From Kappaphycus alvarezii (lineage: Eukaryota; Rhodophyta; Florideophyceae; Gigartinales; Solieriaceae): a DNA stretch of 64,000 nt. The translations under genes and the position numbers were made by a program. The notes beneath the pieces were generated by a model. It saw only the letters and a program-made list of their open reading frames with translations, ran no database searches and was not told the origin of the DNA. Shown here piece after piece: positions 1 to 8,866 of this stretch. The stretch lies in assembly GCA_002205965.3 (NCBI GenBank), contig NADL03000523.1:372001-436000 (forward strand). Reading direction: 5' to 3'. How positions within the stretch are numbered: the stretch's first letter is position 1; every line of letters starts with the position of its first letter.

Positions 1-585
1 GGGTGACCAAGTCGAAGCAGGATCATGTATGTCCAGCTTTAAATAAACCCTATTCAGGGCCTATTCAGGTATGTACAGTAAGTGGTTACCCTACTTACAG
101 TAGTCCTAGTCTGCGATTGTCTTAGCAGGAGAGTCAAGTATACCAACCCATTGAAGTAAACCCAATTTACCCTATTCAGAGATTGTTGTTATCAGGAAAA
201 TTAAGTTAACCACCCTATTTAGCCCTATTCAGCCCTAAACGCTTAACTCCACCATCTGATTTTATCTACCTATCTACGGACCTGACCCCGGACCCTACTT
301 TTCCAAAGCTCGATTTTCATTTTGTTCCGCTTGCTTTCGACTCTTTTGCCGCGCCCTGTAAGTCAACCTCTGGGGTGATTGAGACCCATGCGAAATTGAT
401 ATCGCGACGACTGTTCTGTACACAAGCGGCGGCCCTTGACCATCTGCGGCAACGAATCTCGTCGACCATATGGTCTATCTTTGCAACATCGATCCTAGCG
501 CGTACTCCCAAGCTGGGCAGCAACGAACTTCAACTATCTTAGCTTACACTGTCAGCTAGGCTTGTACGCCTTTTATAATACATGA
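1..585. other. Intergenic, no gene seen
   Basis: No coding region or known repeat family is supported. The first 240 bases contain five or more loose, irregularly spaced copies of a CCCTATTCAG-like decamer. They do not form a telomere or a regular satellite. Confidence 0.5.
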
Positions 586-597
586 AGTAAATATGAT

Positions 598-743
598 GGC
601 CTGAAGGTAGCATTTTAGGAAGCGTAGTTCCTTCCCCATTACGCTGTAGGTATAACCTTTTTGAGTCGATTGCGGTTGTCTGGAAAACCATGGGATAGGT
701 CGGAAATATCTTCCAACAGTAAAACACCCAAACGCTGCAGCAG
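598..743 (+). mobile_element. 5'-truncated LINE-A tail with 12-bp TSD
   Basis: 146 bp matching the last codons of LINE-A (a GLKVAF-like end) and its 3' untranslated tail, ending with the GTAAAACACCCAAAC motif and a short extra CTGCAGCAG. It is flanked by a perfect 12-bp direct repeat AGTAAATATGAT at 586-597 and 744-755. A target-site duplication plus 5' truncation is the hallmark of target-primed reverse transcription. The reading frames that run through it on both strands are incidental. Confidence 0.85.
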
Positions 744-1096
744 AGTAAATATGATTGCACATCTACGGTCCTATTATATTGGACGGTTGTCTTTCGCCTT
801 CTATTTGCTTGATTTCGCAGTATTTGCTGTACGGGTAATTTCGTGCTCTTCAAGAAAGTCAGCCCCACTCCCCCTGCTGTAGTTCTCGAAGCTGATCGGG
901 CAGGTAAATTGACAAACCGCCCTCTTCGTTTCGTATCCTCCGCATTAAACCTTTCCCGATTTTTAGCTTTCCAACGTTTCGTGGCAAGAATACTCTCTAT
1001 TTCGCTGTAACAAAAGGCCCCGGAAATGGGCGAAATCAGCCATAGCTCAGCTGCTGATCAACCTAGTGCTAATATCATAAATTTCTATGTTCGACT

Positions 1097-1162
1097 CTCG
1101 CAATACACTCTCTTTTGAGAAGAGAGTGTACACTCTCTTTTGAGAAGAGAGTGTATTGCGAG
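1097..1162. repeat. 66-bp near-perfect palindrome
   Basis: Two 33-bp arms meet at GTGT|ACAC (1129/1130). Each arm is the reverse complement of the other except for a few central bases. Each arm also contains its own smaller hairpin (CACTCTCTT, TTGAG, AAGAGAGTG), so the site can be read either as a tandem pair of hairpins or as one long cruciform. No gene is attached to it. A transposon end or a replication fold-back product are both possible. Confidence 0.85.
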
Positions 1163-1192
1163 ATTATTCTTTTGAGAATAAGCAGTGATTTG

Positions 1193-1243
1193 CCCCGCTA
1201 GAAGGGTCATACGACGAAGTAAATTACCCCATCATCACCCCCA
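1193..1243 (+). mobile_element. LINE-C tail, 51 bp, 7-bp TSD
   Basis: A 51-bp copy of a third tail family (CCCCGCTAGAAG ... CATCACCCCC), also seen at 2991-3049 and, reversed, at 10206-10262. It is flanked by TGATTTG at 1186-1192 and 1244-1250. One frame in all three copies reads roughly LEVSDDEVNYPIIPP, so the tail may include the last codons of an unseen element. Confidence 0.7.
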
Positions 1244-1288
1244 TGATTTGGTCCATTGGGTCTGTTCTAATATCATCACATACTCTCA

Positions 1289-1428
1289 AAAGCGTTTAAT
1301 CTCCAAGTGACGCAGGCGCGACAGGCTTCCACCTGCCGCCCGCATTCGTAGTTAATTTTTGAATACCCTCCGCACGATTCTGTGCCACACTGCACAACTC
1401 GTAACAGATGTACCGCCCAAAAGCTTGT
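1289..1428 (+). mobile_element. LINE-B 3' end fragment
   Basis: Encodes the end of the LINE-B protein (FAFNLQVTQARQ ... RPHS, then stop) followed by the family's 3' untranslated region, up to a degraded version of its terminal tail. The same stretch occurs at 9850-9999 on the same strand and reversed at 1690-2003 and 13921-14035. I saw no clear TSD. Confidence 0.7.
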
Positions 1429-1481
1429 CTCCTGAAGCTTGCAAATTACGACTACAGAATACGCATCTCTTAGAACAGCCT

Positions 1482-1526
1482 GGTGGTAAATCTTTACGAG
1501 GTGTACAGTGTTATTCAGAAGCGTAG
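1482..1526 (-). mobile_element. LINE-B tail-only fragment
   Basis: About 45 bp matching only the terminal tail of LINE-B in reverse orientation (GTGGTAAATCTTTACGAG on the plus strand). It lies 55 bp from an oppositely oriented LINE-B end. Confidence 0.6.
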
Positions 1527-1689
1527 TCCCGTAGCCCTCGCGAGCTCCTCGCCGAGACAACAATCAATGTTCAAATCGGCACTAAGGTGACTCTCTTGAT
1601 AATGTTACATTAAATATGTGAGCAATCTAGTTTGGTTCTGTTGAAAGCCACTTTAACCACTCGAGAAAAACGCAGTGACGTCTACTGGG

Positions 1690-2003
1690 TGGTAAATCTT
1701 TACGAGTTGTACAGTATGACACAGAAGCGTGCGGAGGGTATTTAGAAACTAACTACGAATGCGGGCGGCAGGTGGAAGCCTGTCGCGCCTGCGTCACTTG
1801 TAAATTAAACGCAAAACGGGTAAAGAAGTAGCGAAGCTCCTGTTGAGGGGAGGAACCTCGACAGGAAGCAGCGAAGGAAGCAATGCGGAAGAAACACTGG
1901 CCGTCGTCGCCCAAGGCACCATAGATATCAATCCCGGCAGGGGAGAGGCGGGTATCGTCTTGTTCGCAGTAGTCGCAGTAAGGACTATTCTATTGCGTCT
2001 GTT
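1690..2003 (-). mobile_element. LINE-B 3' fragment
   Basis: Read on the minus strand, this encodes the C-terminal part of the LINE-B endonuclease region (DIYGALGDDG ... RGSSPQQEL ... RPHS, stop) followed by the terminal tail at the low-coordinate end. It is a 5'-truncated copy. The frame is open across most of its length, but no start or catalytic core is present. Confidence 0.75.
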
Positions 2004-2528
2004 GAAAGTAAAGCATCCAACTTCCCAACGTCCGTATTACCCAGGGCTATATATGTGATGAGTACTAGTCATTTAGTATTTTTTGCACACAACTGGTGCC
2101 GATAATATCAAAGACGAGGGTCTTCCTCAAACAGAGCTCCAAAGCGACGCCACGCGGTTTGTCTTCTGCTTGCATACAAGCCCTTAAGATTCTCACCCGG
2201 TGCTTTACTGGTTAGTCTCTCTGTAATCTCCCCTCTGCATTTAACATGCCTTGATCCGCCTCGTTAAAGATTGACCACCAAGATAAAGAATAGTTTGGAC
2301 GAAATTACATTGGCGGATCGACGAGCTGAAGATTAACTATATTTACGAGGGTTCGGTTGGATGTAACTGCCCCTATCTTCGCAAGGTCTATTATATGGAA
2401 CGCGGCTAGATTTTAGAAAGTTGCACGGAGAATAAGATGAGAGGAAATTTGCTTTACGAGTCCCCAAAAGCCTAAGATGGAATATCAAGAGAATTAATAT
2501 TAACGAAGAAGTTTTCTACTGCATTAAC
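2004..2528. other. Intergenic, little recognisable
   Basis: No supported gene. A short stretch near 2125-2150 resembles 10080-10105 (GAGCTCCAAAGCGAC versus GCGCTCTAAAGCGAC), which suggests a further decayed dispersed repeat. Confidence 0.35.
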
Positions 2529-2538
2529 ACAGCTAAGC

Positions 2539-2626
2539 GTAGTGGTAAATCTTTATTGGTTGTACAATGTCGCACAGAAGCGTGCGGAGGGTATTCATAA
2601 ATTAACTACTTATGCGGGCGGCGGGA
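2539..2626 (-). mobile_element. LINE-B tail insertion, 88 bp, 10-bp TSD
   Basis: An 88-bp reverse-oriented LINE-B tail (GTGGTAAATCTTTATTGG on the plus strand) flanked by the perfect direct repeat ACAGCTAAGC at 2529-2538 and 2627-2636. The TSD fixes the 3' terminus of the family and shows that the tail alone was mobilised. Confidence 0.85.
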
Positions 2627-2990
2627 ACAGCTAAGCAACGAAATTTTTCCCTAAAATCGTTGGAGTCTGGCTGATTGAAATCTTGGCGATAACGTATGTT
2701 ACGCGAAGCATATTTGGGGCAATTAATATTCGAATATGATTGGGCAATTGCACACTCCCTACTAATTGCAAAAAGGCTTTGGCGGTATCTTAGAGTAGTT
2801 TATTATTGGAAATTACTGACTGCATACTGGAGAGGATATACTGTAAAGATACATAGCTACCCACTGCTAATGCGAAAGTTATCAGCTCACGCAGTGGAAA
2901 GTCCTACGTAAAACACCGAAATTTAAAAGGTTGCGCCGGCTGGTTCTGGTTGCCCTCAAATTTCAGCACAAAAAAGGAATCTACAATGTT

Positions 2991-3049
2991 TAGATTCCCC
3001 CGCTAGAAGTGCCAGACGACAAAGTAAACTACACCATCATTCCCCCGCC
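2991..3049 (+). mobile_element. LINE-C tail insertion, 8-bp TSD
   Basis: A short copy of the LINE-C tail (CCCCGCTAGAAGTGCCAGAC ... CATCATTCCCCC) flanked by ATCTACAA at 2979-2986 and 3050-3057. The match continues as ATCTACAANGTT with one difference, so the target repeat may be longer and the insert a few bases shorter. Confidence 0.75.
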
Positions 3050-3140
3050 ATCTACAAGGTTCTTTATTTTTTAGTAAAGAGGGTTTATGGGGTAAATTGG
3101 TTTTACTTGAATGGGTGAATGGGGCTTGGTTTTACTTGAA

Positions 3141-3241
3141 TGGGGGAAATTTGGGGTGTTTTTAATGCATGAAAAATATGGTCAGCTGTTCCCTAAGGGA
3201 TGTCGTGATGGTAAAGGCTTACAATGTAAAGGGTTGGCGGG
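3141..3241. repeat. 101-bp perfect duplicate, copy 1
   Basis: Identical over 101 bp to 4896-4996. This copy sits in a G-rich, loosely repetitive stretch (several GAATGGG and TTACTTGAATGGG repeats at 3090-3280) that looks like its native context. It has no coding meaning that I can support. Confidence 0.85.
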
Positions 3242-3249
3242 TGAATGGG

Positions 3250-4150
3250 GCTTACAGTCGAATGGGTTGGTATGCTTAATTTTCCTGCCAGGAGCAATGG
3301 GGTAGGTTTACTGCGAATGGAGCAAACTTTGTGGGCCCAATGAATTTGTATTTAAATTGTGTGGTAATATCTAACAATAAATTACGGAATTAATGGTCGG
3401 GACGAGAGAAATACTGAGGGGCAATCTTTATGGAGGCGGATCAAAGAAATTTTTCTTAATGGATGCTCTCAAATCCACCTTACAAAATCATAGGCTTGTT
3501 AGTTAAACATGCTGGCTCGAAGGGATGAGGCGGAGGATAGAGGTGAGCCCACCGAGCGGACAGAAGAACCTAACGATTTTCCAAGTGCAGAGGAAGATGG
3601 TGCTGGAAGTACCTTATTTACGCGATAGGGCAGAAGGGCGCTCATTCAGCACTAACATAGTGCGTAAGAAAGGACTTCATTTGGTTAAAACTGTAAAAGG
3701 TTGAAACCCAATGACGGATTAGTAGCAGAGCAAGGGCTCGCAGCAACGTTTTAGTCGCCTTTCCATAGCACGACCATTTTCACGATAGTGTTTTCTCCGC
3801 CGCCGCCACACGGCGCAGGCTTATGGAAATTTCACCCTATGTTCCAGTTGCCTTAAACTAACCCAAACATTTCCCCTACCAAACCAATAGAAATTAAAGC
3901 TTCACGAAATAGTCTTGATAACGTCCTTGAGTTTTGAATGACAGCTGCTGCTCTCGAATGACTCTAGATTCCGAAGAACCCCGAAAAAATTTTGACATAC
4001 TGGGTTTTTGGGAGAATCGGTCGATTCCTTCAGCTTGCATGGCTGAGTAGTCCACAGGCTACAAGAGGTTCATAAGCCTATTATATTTCAAGGTACCCTT
4101 GCTTCCAACCGTAGCACCACCTGCAGAAAGTCGATCCCTGTACCCCCCTC
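3250..4150. other. Intergenic; one small acidic ORF
   Basis: No recognised gene. ATG at 3509 opens a 39-residue frame to 3628 with a charged sequence (RRDEAEDRGEPTERTEEP ...), possibly a remnant of an element ORF. The rest shows no open frame or repeat I can name. Confidence 0.3.
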
Positions 4151-4158
4151 GTCTAAGG

Positions 4159-4205
4159 GGAAAAGGTTTGGGTGTTTTACTCTTGGAAGATATATCCGGT
4201 CTGTG
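4159..4205 (-). mobile_element. LINE-A tail, 47 bp, 6-bp TSD
   Basis: Reverse-oriented terminal LINE-A tail (GGTTTGGGTGTTTTACTC on the plus strand) flanked by CTAAGG at 4153-4158 and 4206-4211. It is among the shortest insertions in the window. Confidence 0.65.
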
Positions 4206-4509
4206 CTAAGGCGAACACGGAAGTTGTAGGCAATTACGTTGTGCAATTGGCCAGCTGTGCTGTCTATAAAGTTGGAAGCAGTGATGAAAAATCCTCTAGC
4301 AGTGTAGGGGTCTTATCCACTCTAGGATTTATTCTGGGACGATTTCGAGACCTCCCTTATCGTATCCTAGGCAACACAATAGATGAATAATCCACAGGGG
4401 GGGAGTAAGTAAGGCTCATTTACTTCGAGTGGTGCAAAGTTTGGGAGGTCTGTGAACTTACTGTCAAACCTGGCCACAGGATGTACAATAAGAAGAACTG
4501 CGCATTTCA

Positions 4510-4600
4510 GTAATACTAAAAATTGCTGGGAGCTCAGTCAATAAGCAGGCGGCGCTGGAAGTGATCACCAACGCGGCATTGCCCTGAGGCAGAATAGCCG
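4510..4600 (-). mobile_element. LINE-A extreme C-terminal fragment
   Basis: On the minus strand this reads ILPQGNAALVITSSAACLL, matching the LINE-A C-terminus (ILLQRHAALTVTSNAACLL in the copy at 11147-11914). It is a diverged remnant. Confidence 0.55.
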
Positions 4601-4606
4601 CCACCC

Positions 4607-4752
4607 TTGATGGCTGGCCTGAAGGTAGCATTTTAGGGAGCGTAGTTCCTTCCCCACTACTCTGTCGGTATACCCTTTTTGAGTTCGGTATACCCTTTTT
4701 GAGTCAATTGCGGGTGTCTGGAAAACCATGGGATAGATCAGATATATCTTCT
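4607..4752 (+). mobile_element. LINE-A 3' tail fragment
   Basis: Last codons of LINE-A plus the 3' untranslated region, lacking the final ~25 bases of the tail. It contains a small tandem duplication of a GGTATACCCTTTTTGAG unit at about 4666-4703. No TSD was found. Confidence 0.7.
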
Positions 4753-4895
4753 GTTAGGCGCAGATTTTTTTGTCGCCGTCATCTACAGGCCTATAGTTTA
4801 CTGTACTACCTCTCCTTGTACAAATTTGCTTGTAGTTCCGGTCTTTCCTCGTCCTCCCTGAACCTCGCTTATCATTACCGCGGTCCTCTCCAAAT

Positions 4896-4996
4896 TGGGG
4901 GAAATTTGGGGTGTTTTTAATGCATGAAAAATATGGTCAGCTGTTCCCTAAGGGATGTCGTGATGGTAAAGGCTTACAATGTAAAGGGTTGGCGGG
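4896..4996. repeat. 101-bp perfect duplicate, copy 2
   Basis: Identical to 3141-3241. Its right end runs straight into the 3' end of a minus-strand LINE-A fragment, suggesting the segment was joined there during insertion or repair. Confidence 0.85.
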
Positions 4997-5492
4997 AACT
5001 TGTCAAAACGCTAGAAACCGACGGGAGGCCGGCCAACAGGCACGCTGCATTGGACATTACTGCTGCTGCGGCATGACGCTGTGTTAATATTTCTTTGACC
5101 TTTGCGTAGGTCTCCCTTGCCCTCGTAGCGACGTTGCGTGCGACGTCAGTAGCAACGCGTGGGCGTCCGGGTGCCATCCCCCGAGGGTGGAGATAGGGAC
5201 GGGCACTAGCCTACTTCCGGCGGAAGACGCGATAAAGGACTCGTATCTTCTGTGTTTCGCCGTTCTTGCCGCGTTAAGCGAGGTGAGTGGGTTGAATGTC
5301 CTCACTCTCCTGTTCGAAGGCGCTAGCGGGTTGACAAAAGTGACGTCGAAGAAGTCTGTTCTGCCGGTTCGTCCCATTGCGCGAATATCAGGTCTTGTGC
5401 GGTGGACCCCTTCTCGCGGCTCGATGACTGGATGTCGCGCGGCTTTCATGAGATCGCTTGCCAATAAACGAACCTGACAGTCGTGTCTTCGG
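4997..5492 (-). pseudogene. LINE-A CCHC-less RLE fragment
   Basis: The minus strand encodes the LINE-A endonuclease: KAARHPVIEP, HRTRPDIRAMG, FDVTFVNPLAPSNRR, KHRRYESF, LVPVPISTLGGWHPDA, then in another frame VARNVATRA ... QRHAAAAVMSNAACLLAGL. The R-P-D ... D-V-T ... K-x-x-x-Y order is that of R2-type restriction-like endonucleases, which nick the target in LINE retrotransposition. One frameshift near 5165 separates the two pieces. The copy is 5'-truncated just before the domain and its 3' end joins the 101-bp duplicate. Confidence 0.8.
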
Positions 5493-5743
5493 AACCAGAA
5501 GTTGCGCTAGAGGTTTTCAAGTTGGCGGTTATATAGCCCTGTTGAACCGGTCTTGATCGTGGTTCAAGTCCCCTTGCGCAAGCGGTACGGCTGCTAGTAG
5601 AAACCAGGAAGCATATGCGGCCGCGGCAGCGAGTGTATGGTGTACAACGGTAGGCTGCCTACGTGGCCATCATAAAAGGTGCTTACAGTCCGGGATAGGG
5701 AGCGACGGAGCTAGGACGCTGGTATTTGTTGAGCTTGCCGACC

Positions 5744-6169
5744 TCAGCGTAGGTAGAGGTTGTCGGCGGCGAGTACGTGTGGCCGTGACAGTTGGCGCAG
5801 GTTGAGAAACCATGATTGAGCGGGCCAATACGGCGTGACCAAGATTCCTGCGGCCTGTTCCTTGATGATCTTGGCTACGACGAGTGGTATCAACTTGAGA
5901 GGCGGGTTCCAAAAATTGACTTCGGATTGCCAGTCCTGGGAGAGCGCGTCTACGGCGAGGGAGCCAGGAGACGAAAACTCGCTGTTGGCGGGATAGGGAG
6001 CGACGGAGCTAGGACGCTGGTATTTGTTGAGCTTGCCGACCTCAGCGTATTCCTGGCGGGTAGCGAGTGTGTCGGCAACTGCGGTTGCAGAGGGCGTGGG
6101 CAATGTGAACTGAAGAACGCCCGTTTTGTAAGCCTCAGCGGATCCCGCGCTCTCCAAATTTACTTCCAT
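5744..6169 (-). mobile_element. DIRS-like retroelement fossil
   Basis: A broken minus-strand remnant. The reading around VDALSQDWQSEVNFWNPP ... LVTPYWPAQSWF resembles the region after the RNase H domain in DIRS/Ty3-type elements, where a TDALSQDW ... NPPW ... PYWPxQ pattern is common. Only this piece is present; no ends, RT or recombinase are visible. A 59-bp segment of it (5991-6049) recurs directly at 5692-5750. Family assignment is by motif memory only. Confidence 0.55.
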
Positions 6170-6333
6170 TTTATCTAAATATTTTTATACTGTATCTACC
6201 CCCCTAAATCGATCCCAAATCAAGTTCTTTTTCCCTTTTTGCTTACCTCCTCCTCCAAATTCACTTTTTTGAGAAAAAGTGCGCAAATGCACTACTACAA
6301 AAACCCTTGCAGATTTATTTTACCTATTTCTAA

Positions 6334-7062
6334 TCTATAGAACCTGCCCTGGGAGCCTATTTAAACCCTTTTATTCCAAGTTTTAAACGTCCCCGATCAT
6401 TTTTCTCATCACATTTCTCCCCCACACACACCCGAAACACCCTCCATTACCTCCCATTCCCCCAAACCTACCGAACTGACCAATCTACGCCTCTCAAAAA
6501 TCATTTCCAAAAATCGCCATCCCCGCCCCTAAACTTTATTCCACTACTCCCTTTCGGACCTACTGACCCCGAGGACTACCTGCGCCGGCAAACCAAGAAA
6601 AAGGTCATCGAATTCGTGCGTCGCCTCTTTATCGAGGATGAGGCGGAGGAGGTAGGTAAGGGGCGGGAGTGGGACATCGAGGAGGGAGCTAGGGAGACCT
6701 TTGAGGAGTGGGTAGCCCCTGGATTGGTCTATGAGGTTAATAACGAGGAGGACGGGGAGGATGAGGAGGATGAGGAAGATGAAGAGGAGGATGAGGAGGA
6801 AAAGGAGGATGACGGGGACGAGGACGAGTTGGATGAGGAAAATGGGGGCATGGAAAGTGTTGTACTGGTGGGGCCTGGACTGGAGAGTATGGAACAAGTG
6901 GTGCCGACGCTGGAACCGGATGGAGATATCTTTAGTAGTTTAGATATCTCCCAGGGGGGAATAGAGAGCTGTGAGCCATTCGCAGATATTTGTGGGGACT
7001 GCTCGGACAGCATGGATATTTTAGAGGAGTTGTTTGGATCTGATTTAGAGAATGGGAAATAA
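6334..7062 (+). CDS. Acidic protein, unknown function
   Basis: A frame open from about 6334 to the stop at 7060-7062 with no ATG before 6841, so it may be an exon, use a non-ATG start or be a fossil ORF. It reads PFGPTDPEDYLRRQTKKK, then FVRRLFIEDEAEEV, FEEWVAPGLVYEV, a ~35-residue run of Glu/Asp (6745-6840), and a hydrophilic tail ending FGSDLENGK. A decayed relative at about 51300-51665 on the minus strand keeps TDVEGYLRRQNR, CFEELVASELVYG and an acidic run. This suggests a dispersed element ORF rather than a unique host gene. No known domain was recognised. Confidence 0.4.
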   Translation, partial: SIEPALGAYLNPFIPSFKRPRSFFSSHFSPTHTRNTLHYLPFPQTYRTDQSTPLKNHFQKSPSPPLNFIPLLPFGPTDPEDYLRRQTKKKVIEFVRRLFIEDEAEEVGKGREWDIEEGARETFEEWVAPGLVYEVNNEEDGEDEEDEEDEEEDEEEKEDDGDEDELDEENGGMESVVLVGPGLESMEQVVPTLEPDGDIFSSLDISQGGIESCEPFADICGDCSDSMDILEELFGSDLENGK

Positions 7063-7490
7063 GAGGACCTCATTGATTGTTAGTTTCTTGAGTATCTTCT
7101 GTTTAGAGTATGTCATCCATACAAATTATTTCTGTGCATTTCCTGGTACCTTCTGTAGTTTTGTTCGGACTTTAGGGGTAGCCAAAAGTCTATATAAGCT
7201 GAGTAAACTGCTTCCTCATGGAGAGGTCAAGCAAGTTGGCAGACAACTTCAAGCCCAGTCCCAAATAGTTAGGAAGTTGAGAGTCAACTTCAGACCCAGG
7301 AAGCATTTATTTTACCCTAGTCACTAAGCGTAGGTGGTAGACCCTGCTCCTTCCATACTTGCTTGTAGCCCATTCAACTGTCTTCCCTATCCACTCCTTT
7401 TCGTTCGTTCAACTATACCACGGTAGCACTTCTGTCGCTTGCAACACCTCCTTCTTGGGGAAATTGGTTCTGGGGATCTCTTCCCCTGCT
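7063..7490 (+). repeat. 3' flank of the acidic ORF, repeated at 53.6 kb
   Basis: Non-coding stretch whose second half (7263-7480) is clearly related to 53650-53880: shared AGTCAACTTC, CCCAG-AAGCATTT, TAGACCCT and GGTAGCACT blocks in the same order. Two small hairpins lie at 7233-7249 and 7274-7290 (AAGTTGAGAGTCAACTT), and the second is kept at 53667-53683. This supports the acidic ORF belonging to a dispersed repeat of at least ~1.1 kb. Confidence 0.55.
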
Positions 7491-7499
7491 GATTTATCC

Positions 7500-7545
7500 C
7501 TAACATCTTCCAAGAGTAAAACGCCCAAACCTTTCTCCCCGGAAA
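7500..7545 (+). mobile_element. LINE-A tail-only fragment
   Basis: About 45 bp matching the terminal LINE-A tail (CTTCCAAGAGTAAAACGCCC, then AAACCTTTCTCCCC). It is a heavily truncated copy at the end of the repeat that follows the acidic ORF. No TSD was identified. Confidence 0.65.
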
Positions 7546-7609
7546 GATTGGCTCCATTTTCGGCCAGCAACAGATCGGAACATCTCCTTTATTTAAGGAA
7601 ACGCATCGA

Positions 7610-7775
7610 GTTGTTCCCTCTCAGCATGGAGATTGGAACGGGGACTAGCACATTCCTACCGAGTAATCCGGCTATAAAAAAATTGGTATTTTCAGAGCTT
7701 TTCACCATCGCCTGTGCTCAAGCGCGTGAGAGGGTTGATGGTTCTCATGCCGAGGTGGGCAAAGTAGCAGCTGAT
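7610..7775 (-). pseudogene. Decayed LINE-A RLE fragment
   Basis: The minus strand reads INPLTRLSTGDGEKL ... KYQFF, matching FNPLTSLNAA ... KHRRYESF of LINE-A, with several stops. It is a small old remnant. Confidence 0.5.
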
Positions 7776-7789
7776 TAAAGAAGTTAATA

Positions 7790-8340
7790 TCAAAGCAGCC
7801 GGCTCCACCAGCGGCGCTTGTTGCTCTGATATTTGGCCTAATCTTTTTCTAAACGTTGGGCCTGGGTTCGACGGTGGATTGCCTTTTGCCTAGTCGGAGA
7901 TAGTTACATAGTAAAGTGACCCAGTCATTGTGAGGGTAGATCAGCTGCACTTAACTGCAGTGTATGAGATGACTGCCATCCGAGGTTTCCGGACATCCGA
8001 AGTTTAGACAGGGGGTTCCTGGTTCGAACAATGAGACCCCACAAAAGTATTTGGCCAGTATCGAGGATTGCTGGTTCCAGTCTTGAGATCTTCCTGGAGG
8101 GCATCGGATTCATTCCTTAGGTCGCACTACAGTAAGTTGTGGGCAACCCGCTTCCAGACACAAGCAGCTTTGCTGGTCCCTTCCAGCGCCACTAGTTTCT
8201 GAATGTGCTACCATCCTTATTCGAGAGTCTGAAATGCTCGAAACATCAAAATGTTAATGTGGCAACCTTGTTTTCTAGCAAGACTTTTGGACCTCCAACT
8301 TTTGACTCGCGGTAAACAAACTTAATTTCCTCTTATCTTC
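7790..8340. other. Intergenic, nothing recognised
   Basis: No open frame with a recognisable product, no repeat family and no RNA gene was identified here. Confidence 0.4.
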
Positions 8341-8344
8341 GAAA

Positions 8345-8866
8345 ATGTCCTCGACTATGAGCACGTCGAACGCTCACAATAAAACCCATGACCCATTCCC
8401 GTCCCTTACCACTAAGACTTGTGAGTGCGGTGTCTTACATACACCCATGCCAGGATACTTGCATAGTGAATATTGCGAAACAGTCAAAAGTTCCATTCAC
8501 AAACTCCGAACTAAGCCCAACCAATGCGAAGCTTCATCAACATTTCGCCGCTTTCGCCGCCCTCCCTGTGCGATATGTCGTCGGGTGCGGGCGCGTCCAC
8601 TTGCACCGGTCTCTAGCAGGTGGATATCCCGCAACGGCTTCTCGTCGATACCGATCGTCGCCCTCGTCGAGCATCCGCTCCTCTACCAGCTTCCCAACTC
8701 GTCTGCACATTCGGAGTCCCCCGCGTTACGAATGGACATGTACATTCCTGCTACCTACGGGCCTCGCACTGCGGATACCGCCGTCGACGTTACTGTTGCT
8801 AACCCTTCCGCTCGCCGCCACATCTCGCCAAGTATGGTTACCGCAGGTGCTGCCGCGACACTTCCG
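8345..8866 (+). pseudogene. LINE-B endonuclease region, 5' part
   Basis: An open frame from ATG 8345 runs 174 codons to the point where a LINE-A copy interrupts it. Residues 26-44 hold a Cys/His cluster (CECGVLH ... HSEYC). Residues 104-110 read IVALVEH, 129-135 RMDMYIP and 147-153 VDVTVAN, the same order as the LINE-A RLE, with M in place of the usual P before the first Asp. This suggests a second, divergent restriction-like endonuclease lineage. The remainder of the domain continues at 9673. No RT of this family is in the window, so whether the ATG is a true start is unknown. Confidence 0.65.

Noticed and set aside
1-240. Telomere-like CCCTATTCAG repeats
   Set aside because: Copies are irregular and few; this is not a telomere array.
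690-735. The ~50-bp tail as a spliced leader or snRNA piece
   Set aside because: It occurs as the 3' end of LINE-A with coding sequence upstream, and no snRNA motif fits.
6544-7073. Minus-strand Ser-rich and Leu/Ile-rich frames
   Set aside because: They are the complement of the Glu/Asp codon run in the plus-strand acidic ORF.
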